Of a DNA stretch of 64,000 nt, positions 8,819-16,583 are shown one piece after another. The notes beneath the pieces are model-generated. The model was not told the origin of the DNA, made no database searches, and saw only the letters and a program-made list of their open reading frames with translations. Numbering within the stretch: position 1 is the stretch's first letter; each line of letters opens with the position of its first letter. Source of the stretch: JACCZX01 sp963801035 (lineage in GTDB: Bacteria > Pseudomonadota > Gammaproteobacteria > Burkholderiales > Burkholderiaceae_F); contig CAWDDF010000009.1 in NCBI GenBank assembly GCA_963801035.1, positions 364,594-428,593 on the forward strand, read 5' to 3'. A program made the translations under genes and the position numbers.

Positions 8819-10159
8819 TCAAGGACAGATATACCCGCTGCCACTGGGGTTTTTGAAGCAACCGACCGATTCGGGTAACACCTGCTTCGGCAACCACAGC
8901 ACGATCTCCGGGAAAAAGATGCAAAAGAGAATCGTTGCTAGGAACACCACGTAGATCGGAAACGAGGCGAGCATTGCGCGTCCAAAGCGCACCCCGATGA
9001 ACTTCGAAGCCATCAACAGCGCGATCCCGTACGGTGGGGTGATCAGCCCGAACGCGAGCGTCACGATGATCACCACGCCCATATGGACGGCATTGATATC
9101 GGTGGTTTGCGTGAGCTCGGTGATGATCGGCATGAAGATGATGATCGCGGGAATCGCGTCGATGAAGTCGCCCACGATGATGAACAGCACCACGAGTAGC
9201 AGCATGATCATGACGGGGTCGTTGCCGGCGGCAGCGCTGATCCAGCCGGACACGACCGCTGGCCCGCGCAGGTAGGCGAGCATCCAGCCGAACGCCGAGG
9301 CGGCGGCGATCGTGATCAGCGGGATCGAATACAGCAGCCCGGTCATTGCCATGTCGTGCGGCAATTGCTTCAGGTAACCGCGGTTGAGCAGCGGGATCGC
9401 GACGAACAGGATGTAGGCAACCGCAACGACGCCAGCCTCAGTCGGCGTGAAGAAACCCGACAGGATGCCGCCCATAATGATGATCGGGACGATCAGCGGC
9501 ACGGCAGCGCCCTTTACCGCTTCCGCGACTTCGCCGAAAGAGGACCGCTTCCTCATGACGCCGACGGGACCAAAGAAATGGCTGTAGATCATCAACCCTG
9601 CGCCAACAAGCACGCCGGGTAGCACGCCGCCCAGGAACAGGCCGCCGATCGACACGTTGCCGGTGGCGCCGTACACCACCGCCATGATGCTGGGTGGAAT
9701 CAGGTTGGCCATCGTCGAAGCGGAAGCAATCAGCGCTGCGATGAAAGCGGCGTTGTAGCCCTCCCGCTTCATGTCGGGGCCCAGCGAGCGCGATAGCACC
9801 GCGACGTCGGCAGCCGATGAGCCCGAGACACCGGCGAAGAACATGCTGAACAACGTAACGACCTGCGCGAGCCCGCCGCGAACGTGCCCAATCAACGCCT
9901 GCGACAGAGTGATCATTCGTGCGGTTACGTTGGACGCGGTCATCAGCTCGCCCACGAGCAGAAAAAACGGGACGGCGAGCAAGGCTTCGACGTCCATCCC
10001 GTTGAACAGCTGCGTCATCATCGAGGGCAGGCCCACCGGCGTGAACGCCGTCACCACCAGCACGCCGGCAATGAGTGCAAAGGCGACCGGCACGCCGAGG
10101 TAACCCAGGAACAGAAACAGGAAAGCCATCAGAAAGATCAGCACGCCGTTGGTCGTCAT
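8819..10159 (-). CDS. dctM: TRAP transporter large permease DctM
   Basis: 446 residues, very hydrophobic, with about 12 membrane segments. Typical DctM motifs are present: FLGYLGVPVAFALIAGV at the N-terminus, LAVPFFLLVGELM, MFFAGVSGSSAADVAVL, NLIPPSIMAVVYGA and the C-terminal VTLAFGLITPPYGIALL. It moves a carboxylate handed over by DctP across the inner membrane using the sodium gradient. The start is ATG 10159, two bases after the dctQ stop; a longer in-frame extension to 10201 has no support. The C-terminal tail (about 25 residues after LFCIFFPEIVLWLPKQVLPE) is somewhat longer than usual. Confidence 0.93.
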   Translation of the reverse strand: MTTNGVLIFLMAFLFLFLGYLGVPVAFALIAGVLVVTAFTPVGLPSMMTQLFNGMDVEALLAVPFFLLVGELMTASNVTARMITLSQALIGHVRGGLAQVVTLFSMFFAGVSGSSAADVAVLSRSLGPDMKREGYNAAFIAALIASASTMANLIPPSIMAVVYGATGNVSIGGLFLGGVLPGVLVGAGLMIYSHFFGPVGVMRKRSSFGEVAEAVKGAAVPLIVPIIIMGGILSGFFTPTEAGVVAVAYILFVAIPLLNRGYLKQLPHDMAMTGLLYSIPLITIAAASAFGWMLAYLRGPAVVSGWISAAAGNDPVMIMLLLVVLFIIVGDFIDAIPAIIIFMPIITELTQTTDINAVHMGVVIIVTLAFGLITPPYGIALLMASKFIGVRFGRAMLASFPIYVVFLATILFCIFFPEIVLWLPKQVLPESVGCFKNPSGSGYICP

Positions 10160-10161
10160 GC

Positions 10162-10611
10162 TTAGGCTTCCACCGCGGGGTCTGCAAACCCATTCTTCCA
10201 CCCGTTGACCAGCTGCTCAACGGTGAAGAGCGCAACCAAGGCTCCGCATAGGGGAATCGCCGCGTACAAGCTGGCGAGCGGTGTCATCGACGGCATTCGA
10301 AGGCTGCGGAACCCATCGAGGAAATTCAGGTAGCCGAACCAGATCATGCTGAGCGCGACGCCCAGCACGACCAGGCGGTTAAACGTCTCGAAGAGCAGGC
10401 GCCGGCGGCCCGACATCGATTCGGCAAGCGCTGCAAGGTAGAGGTGATCACTGCGGCGCGTAGCGGCGGCCGTGCCGATGAACACCCCATAGATGAAGAA
10501 GGTCATCGTCACCTCCTGCAGCCACAACCACGGATGCCGCAACGTGCGCGTCACGACGTCGCAGATCACGGTCACGGTGAAGCCGGTTATCGCTATGCCG
10601 CACAGGACCAT
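10162..10611 (-). CDS. dctQ: TRAP transporter small permease DctQ
   Basis: 149 residues from ATG 10611, with four membrane segments and the DctQ pattern LWLQEVTMTFFIYGVFIGTA followed by RRSDHLYLAAL. The frame stays open upstream and reads LKWRALDGLERLLM just before the ATG, which looks like the usual DctQ N-terminus (LERLL). There is no ATG, GTG or TTG in that stretch, so the true start may be non-canonical or hidden by a sequence error. It pairs with DctM (2 bp downstream) and DctP (86 bp upstream). Confidence 0.85.
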   Translation of the reverse strand: MVLCGIAITGFTVTVICDVVTRTLRHPWLWLQEVTMTFFIYGVFIGTAAATRRSDHLYLAALAESMSGRRRLLFETFNRLVVLGVALSMIWFGYLNFLDGFRSLRMPSMTPLASLYAAIPLCGALVALFTVEQLVNGWKNGFADPAVEA

Positions 10612-10697
10612 CAGCAGGCGCTCGAGACCGTCGAGCGCCCGCCACTTCAGATGGCGGTGGGACTGCTGAACGAGCGAGCGGATGGCGTCGCTGCTCT

Positions 10698-11696
10698 CTA
10701 TTTCACGTTTCGCACGAGCCCGAGAATCTTCACCGCATGCGGGCCGAGATCGTTAGCAAGCTTGTCCTGGATAGGCTTGCTTACCGATTCGAATCCGGAC
10801 TTGTCCACCGTGGTAACGATCTTGACGCCCATTTTCTCGAGCCGGGCCCGCGACTCCTTCTCCATCTCGAACGCTTTCGCAGGCTGCACCTTGTTCATGT
10901 CATCGGCGGCCTGCTGTACCCAGCCCTTCTGTTCGGCGTTGAGCGAGCTCCACAGCTTGTCGCTGACGAACAGCACGGAGTTGTTTGCCTCGTGCTCGGT
11001 CACCGACATGACCGGCGCGACCTCATAGTGCTTGTTCAGCATGTAGACGGTGTAGCCGTTCTCGGCGCATTCCACGACGCCGGTCTGCAACGACGTGTAG
11101 ACCTCGCCAAAGGGCATGTGAACGATTTGCGCACCGTAAGCGGGAAACAGCGTGTCCTCGGTCACCGTCGCCTGAACCCGTACCTTCACGTTCTTTATAT
11201 CCGCAAGCTTGGCGATCTCCTTCTTGCAGTACATGTTGCGTAGACCCTGGCTGCCCAGCGTCAGCATGTGGGCGCCTTTCACCTTGCTGGCATACATCTC
11301 GCGCATCGCCGCGACGACTTTCGGGTCGGTTAGGACTTTGACCGCATGGTCGGGGCCGCGAAAGATGAAGTGCAAGGAAAAGACGCCCGACTCGGGCTGG
11401 ATGGTCGACGAGTTCGCCGTGGAGACAAGCACGAAGTCGATGTCGCCAGTCTGCACCTTCTGCAGGGTCTGCGCCTCGGAGCCCAGTTGCGCGCCGGGGT
11501 ACTGATTGGTCGACATCGTGCCTTTGCTCAGTTCGGAAAGCCGCTTGCCAAAGACCTCGGCCCCAAAGCCGTAAGCGCTTGTCTTCGGCTGGTCGTAAGC
11601 AAACGAGAACTGCTTGGTTTGTGCCGCCGCGATGCCGGCAACGGCGACGCCGACGGTTAGCACGAGGGCGCGACAGAACGCAGCTTGGCTCAACAT
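10698..11696 (-). CDS. dctP: TRAP transporter periplasmic solute receptor DctP
   Basis: 332 residues with a cleavable signal peptide ending at about residue 25 (ALVLTVGVAVAGIAAAQT). The DctP fold is evident from GAEVFGKRLSELSKG, NQYPGAQLGSEAQTLQKVQ, the substrate-clamp region VRVQATVTEDTLFPAYGAQ, and MPFGEVYTSLQTGVVECAEN with the usual aromatic and Asn pattern. It binds a carboxylate in the periplasm and passes it to DctQM. It is the first gene of the leftward operon and is divergent from the dehydratase/aldolase genes, so the ligand is plausibly a sugar acid; that is inference from context. Confidence 0.92.
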   Translation of the reverse strand: MLSQAAFCRALVLTVGVAVAGIAAAQTKQFSFAYDQPKTSAYGFGAEVFGKRLSELSKGTMSTNQYPGAQLGSEAQTLQKVQTGDIDFVLVSTANSSTIQPESGVFSLHFIFRGPDHAVKVLTDPKVVAAMREMYASKVKGAHMLTLGSQGLRNMYCKKEIAKLADIKNVKVRVQATVTEDTLFPAYGAQIVHMPFGEVYTSLQTGVVECAENGYTVYMLNKHYEVAPVMSVTEHEANNSVLFVSDKLWSSLNAEQKGWVQQAADDMNKVQPAKAFEMEKESRARLEKMGVKIVTTVDKSGFESVSKPIQDKLANDLGPHAVKILGLVRNVK

Positions 11697-11881
11697 TTGA
11701 CTTGTCTCCCGTTGGCGGCCAGCGCTGATGGCTCATCGCCGGCCTGGTTTTATTAATAACCCGATACTGCGCTGGAAACGTTGCCTTGGCAACACCCTCA
11801 GTGAACGGGCTGGTGGTCGGCCCGGATTATTAATAGCGTAACCTCGTGACCTCACACGAGGGCATATTGGGAGCGCGTCGC
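11697..11881. promoter_or_regulatory. divergent control region with inverted operator-like repeats
   Basis: This intergenic stretch separates dctP (leftward) from the IlvD/Edd gene (rightward). TATTAATAACCCG at 11751-11763 is repeated in inverted orientation at 11823-11835, where the complementary strand reads TATTAATAATCCG (12 of 13 positions match). Between them lies a perfect palindrome, GTTGCC-TT-GGCAAC, at 11780-11793. Two half-sites flanking both promoters suggest joint repression by one dimeric regulator, possibly with looping. The FCD-type GntR protein encoded at 8083-8790 is the obvious candidate. No confident -35/-10 boxes can be named. Confidence 0.55.
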
Positions 11882-13582
11882 ATGCACGGCCTTAAGCGCG
11901 GCCTGACCAACTACGGTGACGCCGAGTTCTCGATGTTCTTGCGCAAGGCGTTCATCAAGGCGATGGGATATTCGGACGATGCCCTGCTGCGGCCGATCGT
12001 CGGCATCACCAACACGTACAGCGACTACAACGCGTGCCACGGCAACGTGCCCAAGCTGATCGAGGCGGTGAAGCGCGGTGTATTGCTCGCCGGTGGGTTA
12101 CCGATGGAATTTCCAACCGTCTCCATTCACGAATCGTTTGCGCACCCGACCAGCATGTTCCTGCGCAACCTGATGGCGATGGATACCGAGGAAATGATCC
12201 GCGCGCAGCCGATGGACTCGGTCGTGCTGATCGGCGGCTGCGACAAGACGATTCCTGCGCAATTGATGGCCGCTGCCTCGGCCGACGTGCCCGCGATTGT
12301 GCTGCCAGTCGGGCCTATGCTGGTTGGCCATTACCAGGGTGAAGTGCTCGGCGCGTGCACCGATTGCCGCAGGCTATGGAGCGACTTTCGCGGTGATCGT
12401 ATCGGCGCGGCAGAGATCGAAGTGATCAACGAGCGGCTGGCGCCCACTGCAGGAACCTGCATGGTGATGGGAACCGCGAGCTCGATTGCGTGTGCGGTCG
12501 AAGCCCTTGGAATGAGTCTGCCGCTGGCGGCAACGATTCCCGCAACGCACGCCGACCGTATCCGGTGCGCCGAGGCGAGCGGTCGCGCCGCCGTCACGCT
12601 TGCGGCTAAAGGTCCGAAGCCCAGCGAGGTGATGACTGCAGCGGCGTTTCGCAACGCCCTGATCGTCACGCAGAGCATTGGCGGCTCGACCAACGCACTG
12701 ATTCATCTGACCGCGGTCGCGGGCCGGCTCGGTATCCGCATCGACCTCGATGAATTCGATGCGCTGGGTCGCGAGGTTCCTGTGTTGATCGACCTGAAGC
12801 CATCGGGCCAGCACTACATGGAACACTTTCACTGGGCTGGTGGCGTGCCGCGTCTGTTGCGCGAACTCGAGGATCTGCTCGAGACGGGTGCACGCTCCGT
12901 GACGGGAACGCTGGCTGACACGATCAACGCGCCCACCGAGACACACGCGCAAACTGTGATTCGTCCGCGCAGCGATCCGCTCAATTCAAGCGGCAGCATG
13001 GCGGTGCTGCATGGAAACCTCGCGCCGCGCGGTGCAATCATCAAGCAGTCGGCCGCGTCGCCCAAGCTGATGCAGCACACCGGCCGCGCGGTGGTGTTCG
13101 ATTCGCTCGAGGATCTTGCTGCGCGGATCGACGACGATGCTCTCGATGTCACGGCCGATGACGTGCTGGTCTTGCGCAATGCGGGGCCCAAAGGAGCGCC
13201 CGGGATGCCCGAGGCGGGCTATCTGCCGATTCCCAAGAAGCTTGCACGCGCCGGCGTCAAGGACATGGTGCGCATCTCGGACGCGCGCATGAGCGGCACT
13301 GCGTTTGGCACGATCGTGCTGCACATCACGCCTGAAAGCGCGATCGGCGGGCCGCTTGCACTCGTGCAAAACGGCGATCGCATTCAACTCGACGTTGAAA
13401 AGCGCCGTATCGAGCTGTTAGTCGACGATGCCGAACTGAGCAAGCGCCGATCACGGGGCAGTGCGATAGTCGAGCCCAAGTTCGCACGTGGCTACGCAGC
13501 GCTCTTCATGCGCAGCGTGCTACAAGCCGACCAGGGCTGCGACTTCGATTTTCTTGTCCCACCTGCTGAGCCACGAGCATGA
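11882..13582 (+). CDS. IlvD/Edd family dehydratase, probable sugar-acid dehydratase
   Basis: About 566 residues. Iron-sulfur dehydratase of the dihydroxy-acid/phosphogluconate dehydratase family. Expected ligand cysteines are in YNACHGNVPKL, VVLIGGCDKTIPAQ and GACTDCRRLW. MVMGTASSIACAVEALGMSL and the C-terminal RISDARMSGTAFG are family hallmarks. I prefer ATG 11882 (GGGAG about 10 bp upstream) over GTG 11846, which would add 12 residues and sit on the operator-like repeat. The stop overlaps the next gene by ATGA, so the two are translationally coupled. Coupling to a DapA-family aldolase and a TRAP transporter points to an aldonate rather than branched-chain amino acid synthesis. Confidence 0.9.
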   Translation: MHGLKRGLTNYGDAEFSMFLRKAFIKAMGYSDDALLRPIVGITNTYSDYNACHGNVPKLIEAVKRGVLLAGGLPMEFPTVSIHESFAHPTSMFLRNLMAMDTEEMIRAQPMDSVVLIGGCDKTIPAQLMAAASADVPAIVLPVGPMLVGHYQGEVLGACTDCRRLWSDFRGDRIGAAEIEVINERLAPTAGTCMVMGTASSIACAVEALGMSLPLAATIPATHADRIRCAEASGRAAVTLAAKGPKPSEVMTAAAFRNALIVTQSIGGSTNALIHLTAVAGRLGIRIDLDEFDALGREVPVLIDLKPSGQHYMEHFHWAGGVPRLLRELEDLLETGARSVTGTLADTINAPTETHAQTVIRPRSDPLNSSGSMAVLHGNLAPRGAIIKQSAASPKLMQHTGRAVVFDSLEDLAARIDDDALDVTADDVLVLRNAGPKGAPGMPEAGYLPIPKKLARAGVKDMVRISDARMSGTAFGTIVLHITPESAIGGPLALVQNGDRIQLDVEKRRIELLVDDAELSKRRSRGSAIVEPKFARGYAALFMRSVLQADQGCDFDFLVPPAEPRA

Positions 13583-14469
13583 CCACACGACTTCGCGGAG
13601 TGATTGCCGCCGCTGCGACACCGCTGAACGCAGACTTCAGCATCGACAACGAGCGCCTGATCCAGCATTGCCGGGCACTGCTGACCGAAGGATGCGACGG
13701 CATCAACCTGCTCGGCACGACGGGCGAAGCGACCTCGTTCTCGGTTGAGCAGCGACTCGCGGCGATGCAGGCAGTCGCTCGCTCGGGTTTGCCAATGGCG
13801 CAATTCATGGTCGGCACCGGCGCTGCGGCGCTGAGCGATGCAGTGCGGCTGACACGCGAGGCGCGCGATCTCGACTTTAACGGCGCGCTTGTGCTCCCAC
13901 CGTTCTATTACAAGCCGATCGATAACGCCGGGCTGCTCGCCTACTTTGACGAGCTGATCAACCGCGTCGGCGCCGATTTGCGCTTGTATCTTTACAACTT
14001 CCCGCAACTATCGGGCGTGCCGTACACGCTCGATTTCGTGAAGGCGCTGAAGAAGCAATATCCGCGGCAATTGCTGGGACTGAAAGACAGCTCCGGCGAC
14101 ACGGCGTATGCAATCGCGATGGCCGCCGGCGTTGAAGACTTCGATGTTTTTCCGAGCGCCGAAGGCACGTTGAACGACGCCGACCGCTACGGCTGGGCCG
14201 GATGCATTTCCGCAACCGTCAATGTCACCGTACGGGCCGCTGCTGCCGGTTGGAAGTCGCGCGGCACGGTTGAGGGCGAGCGCGCGGTTGCCACTGCCGC
14301 CGCGCAACGTGCAATCCTGACGCGAGTTCCGGTGATTGCCGCCGTAAAGCAGGCGCTTGCAGTGAAGTATCAACGTGCCGAGTGGTCGCGCGTCGCGCCG
14401 CCGCTGCACTCTTTAACTCCAGAGCAGGCTGCCGAGCAAGCACGCGATCTGGCTTCGAGCGGCATCTGA
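13579..14469 (+). CDS. DapA-family aldolase/lyase, probable 2-keto-3-deoxy sugar-acid enzyme
   Basis: 296 residues, the normal length for dihydrodipicolinate synthase/N-acetylneuraminate lyase TIM barrels. Visible motifs are GINLLGTTGEATSFSVEQRL, the catalytic-type tyrosine in LRLYLYNFPQLSGVP and the Schiff-base lysine in LLGLKDSSGD. It starts at the ATGA overlap with the dehydratase. A dehydratase followed by a DapA-type aldolase or dehydratase is the classical layout of non-phosphorylative sugar-acid catabolism (2-keto-3-deoxy acids to pyruvate plus aldehyde, or to a semialdehyde). The exact sugar is not readable. A role in lysine synthesis is unlikely in this context. Confidence 0.88.
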   Translation: MTTRLRGVIAAAATPLNADFSIDNERLIQHCRALLTEGCDGINLLGTTGEATSFSVEQRLAAMQAVARSGLPMAQFMVGTGAAALSDAVRLTREARDLDFNGALVLPPFYYKPIDNAGLLAYFDELINRVGADLRLYLYNFPQLSGVPYTLDFVKALKKQYPRQLLGLKDSSGDTAYAIAMAAGVEDFDVFPSAEGTLNDADRYGWAGCISATVNVTVRAAAAGWKSRGTVEGERAVATAAAQRAILTRVPVIAAVKQALAVKYQRAEWSRVAPPLHSLTPEQAAEQARDLASSGI

Positions 14470-14481
14470 CGTCGCTCGCCG

Positions 14482-15231
14482 CTAGCGTCCTCCGGATACG
14501 TCGATGATTGCGCCGTGCACATATGACGATGCACCCGACGCCAGCCACAGGACGGCCTCGGCCACTTCGAGCGGCGAGCCCGATCGTCCGAGCGGCACGG
14601 CGGCTTTCGCAAGCCGCTCCATCTGCTCGAGTCCGCCGTGCACATTGTGAATTTCGGTGGCGATCAGTCCCGGCCGGATTGCATTGACGCGAATACCTTC
14701 GGTGCCGACTTCCTTCGCCAGCGCCACCGTGAACGAATCCATCGCACCCTTCGTCGCTGCGTACGCCGCACCGCCGCTGAGGCCGCCGGTACGCGCCGCG
14801 ACCGATGACATGTTGACGATGACACCACCTCGTCCGCCCTGCTTCGTCGACATCCGCCGCACCGCTTCGCGCGAGCAGTAAAACGCACTGAAGACGTTGG
14901 CCGAAAAAACTTCTGCCAGCTTCGCGACGTCGGTTTCGGTGATGTTGAACTTGCTCAGCATGCCGGCGTTGTTGACCAATGCGTCAAGCACGCCGAGCTC
15001 GGCATCGAAACGCTCGAACATCTTTGCAACCTGAGCCGAATCGCCGGCGTCGGCCTGCAACGCGACGGCGTCGCTGCCGTTGTCCTTGATCTCAGCGACA
15101 ACCTCGCGCGCTTCCTTTTCGCTGCGATGAAAGTTGACGCCGACCTTGTAGCCCGAGCGTCCCGCCATCTTTGCGATCTCGGCACCGATGCCGCGGCTGG
15201 CACCGGTGACCAGCATCAGCGGTTGCTTCAT
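14482..15231 (-). CDS. short-chain dehydrogenase/reductase (SDR)
   Basis: 249-residue classical SDR. NAD(P)-binding TGASRGIGAEIAK is at the N-terminus, then LVNNAGM, a serine in VNMSSVAAR and the catalytic YAATKGAM (Tyr-x-x-x-Lys). The C-terminal VSGGR is typical of FabG-like enzymes. It is convergent with the aldolase gene (12 bp apart) and starts the tail of a leftward group with a Bug receptor 9 bp upstream. It may oxidise or reduce a hydroxy/keto intermediate of either neighbour pathway; the substrate is unknown. Confidence 0.9.
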   Translation of the reverse strand: MKQPLMLVTGASRGIGAEIAKMAGRSGYKVGVNFHRSEKEAREVVAEIKDNGSDAVALQADAGDSAQVAKMFERFDAELGVLDALVNNAGMLSKFNITETDVAKLAEVFSANVFSAFYCSREAVRRMSTKQGGRGGVIVNMSSVAARTGGLSGGAAYAATKGAMDSFTVALAKEVGTEGIRVNAIRPGLIATEIHNVHGGLEQMERLAKAAVPLGRSGSPLEVAEAVLWLASGASSYVHGAIIDVSGGR

Positions 15232-15240
15232 TCGGGCTCC

Positions 15241-16212
15241 TTATTCAGGTTCAATACCGGCTTCCTTCGTCAGCCGCGTCCACTTGCCAACCTCGGAGAC
15301 GATGAATTTCTGTAGCTCGTCGGGTGTCATCGGCATCGGCGCAAGCCCTATTGTTGCGAGCTTGTCCTTCACTTCGGCCGACGCCAGCGCTTTTGCGGTT
15401 GCGGCGTGCAGCTTGTCGACGATCGGCTTCGGTGTGCCGGCAGGCGCTGCGATCGCGAACCAGGCGGTGATGTCGTAGCCTGGCAGCACTTCAGCCAACG
15501 TCGGCAAGTCGGGAACCAGCGGGTTGCGTTGCGGTGCTGTGATCGCAATCGGCCGCAGCGTGCCGCCTTTGGCCTGCGCCATCGCATTACCCAGATCGAC
15601 GAAGGTGAACTGCACCTGTCCCGACAGCACATCATTCACCGCGAGCGGTATGCCTTTGTACGGAACTGACAGTACGTCGAGCCCGCTCATCTTGCTCAAA
15701 CGCGAGATGCTGATCTGCGAGCTGGTCGAGCCATAGCCCGCAGCCAGCTTGCCGGGACGTTGCTTCGCGTACGCGATGAACTCCTTCAGGTCCTTTGCAG
15801 GAAAGTCCGGCTTCACCATCAACACCAACGCGGTCGTCCCGACCCCCGCCACCGGCGTGAAGTCCTTCGTCGGGTCGTACGGCATCTTCTTCATCAGAGG
15901 AACGTTCGATGCGATCGCGGTGTTCGAAGTGAACAGCAGTGTCTGACCGTCGGGTGCGGCGCGCACCACTTCCATGCCGGCGATCGTGCCCTGCGCTCCC
16001 GGTTTGTTCTCGACCACGAACGGCTTTCCGAGCGCAGTCTGAAGTTGCTGGCCGATCACGCGAGCAGCGAGGTCGGTCGCACTGCCGGGCGGGAACGGCA
16101 CGATCATCTTGACCGGGCCTTTCGGGTAGTCCTGCGCCTGGGCAAGCGCCGGTTGCGTCCCCAGCGTGGCGAGCGCCATCGCGCCGAGCGTGAACAGTTT
16201 GATCAGTTTCAT
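15241..16212 (-). CDS. Bug/TctC family periplasmic solute receptor
   Basis: 323 residues, intact. The signal peptide is LFTLGAMALATLGTQPALAQ. Family motifs are VKMIVPFPPGSATDLAARVI, VENKPGAQGTIAGMEVVRAA, PDGQTLLFTSN, and the ligand region YGSTSSQISISRLSKMSG. It overlaps the upstream AtuA-like small protein by ATGA (16209-16212), a strong sign of co-translation. No tctA or tctB lies in this operon, so it must use a shared transporter or act as a sensor. Confidence 0.92.
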   Translation of the reverse strand: MKLIKLFTLGAMALATLGTQPALAQAQDYPKGPVKMIVPFPPGSATDLAARVIGQQLQTALGKPFVVENKPGAQGTIAGMEVVRAAPDGQTLLFTSNTAIASNVPLMKKMPYDPTKDFTPVAGVGTTALVLMVKPDFPAKDLKEFIAYAKQRPGKLAAGYGSTSSQISISRLSKMSGLDVLSVPYKGIPLAVNDVLSGQVQFTFVDLGNAMAQAKGGTLRPIAITAPQRNPLVPDLPTLAEVLPGYDITAWFAIAAPAGTPKPIVDKLHAATAKALASAEVKDKLATIGLAPMPMTPDELQKFIVSEVGKWTRLTKEAGIEPE

Positions 16213-16577
16213 GCAGTCTCCTTGGTTGTCGGCAAGCGCATTGCGATCGGTACTTGCACCGTCATCGCAAGCAAATGAAACGAAAGCGCCTTGCCATGCA
16301 TATCGAGATTCAGCGAATCGTTGACGCCGCCGTCAAGCACGTCGTCGAGCACGAAGTTCATAGCGGCGATTTTCGGCAGCAGGTAGCGCGCGACATGAGT
16401 CGGTTTGCGATACGCAAACTGCTGCGCGACTCGCTCGGGCGTCACCTGCTCGACCAGCAGGTCATAGTGGCGCGCATCGTAGGCGATCAGGCTGATGTTG
16501 GTTCGATTGCCTTTGTCGCCGGTGCGTGCGTGCGCGATCTGGCGTAACGGGACTTCGGTGTGTTCGCCCTTGCTCAT
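16209..16577 (-). CDS. AtuA-like C-terminal domain protein (small subunit)
   Basis: 122 residues. MSKGEHTEVPLRQIAHARTG, then DKGNRTNISLIAYDARHYDL, is the conserved opening of the separate domain that follows the DUF1446 part in AtuA-type proteins. The rest (RYLLPKIAAMNFVLDDVLDG, SLNLDMHGKALSFHLL) also fits. In Pseudomonas the acyclic-terpene protein AtuA carries both parts on one chain; here they are two adjacent genes 6 bp apart. The ATGA overlap with the Bug receptor suggests a fixed operon. The biochemical function of this domain is not established. Confidence 0.8.
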   Translation of the reverse strand: MSKGEHTEVPLRQIAHARTGDKGNRTNISLIAYDARHYDLLVEQVTPERVAQQFAYRKPTHVARYLLPKIAAMNFVLDDVLDGGVNDSLNLDMHGKALSFHLLAMTVQVPIAMRLPTTKETA

Positions 16578-16583
16578 GATTCC

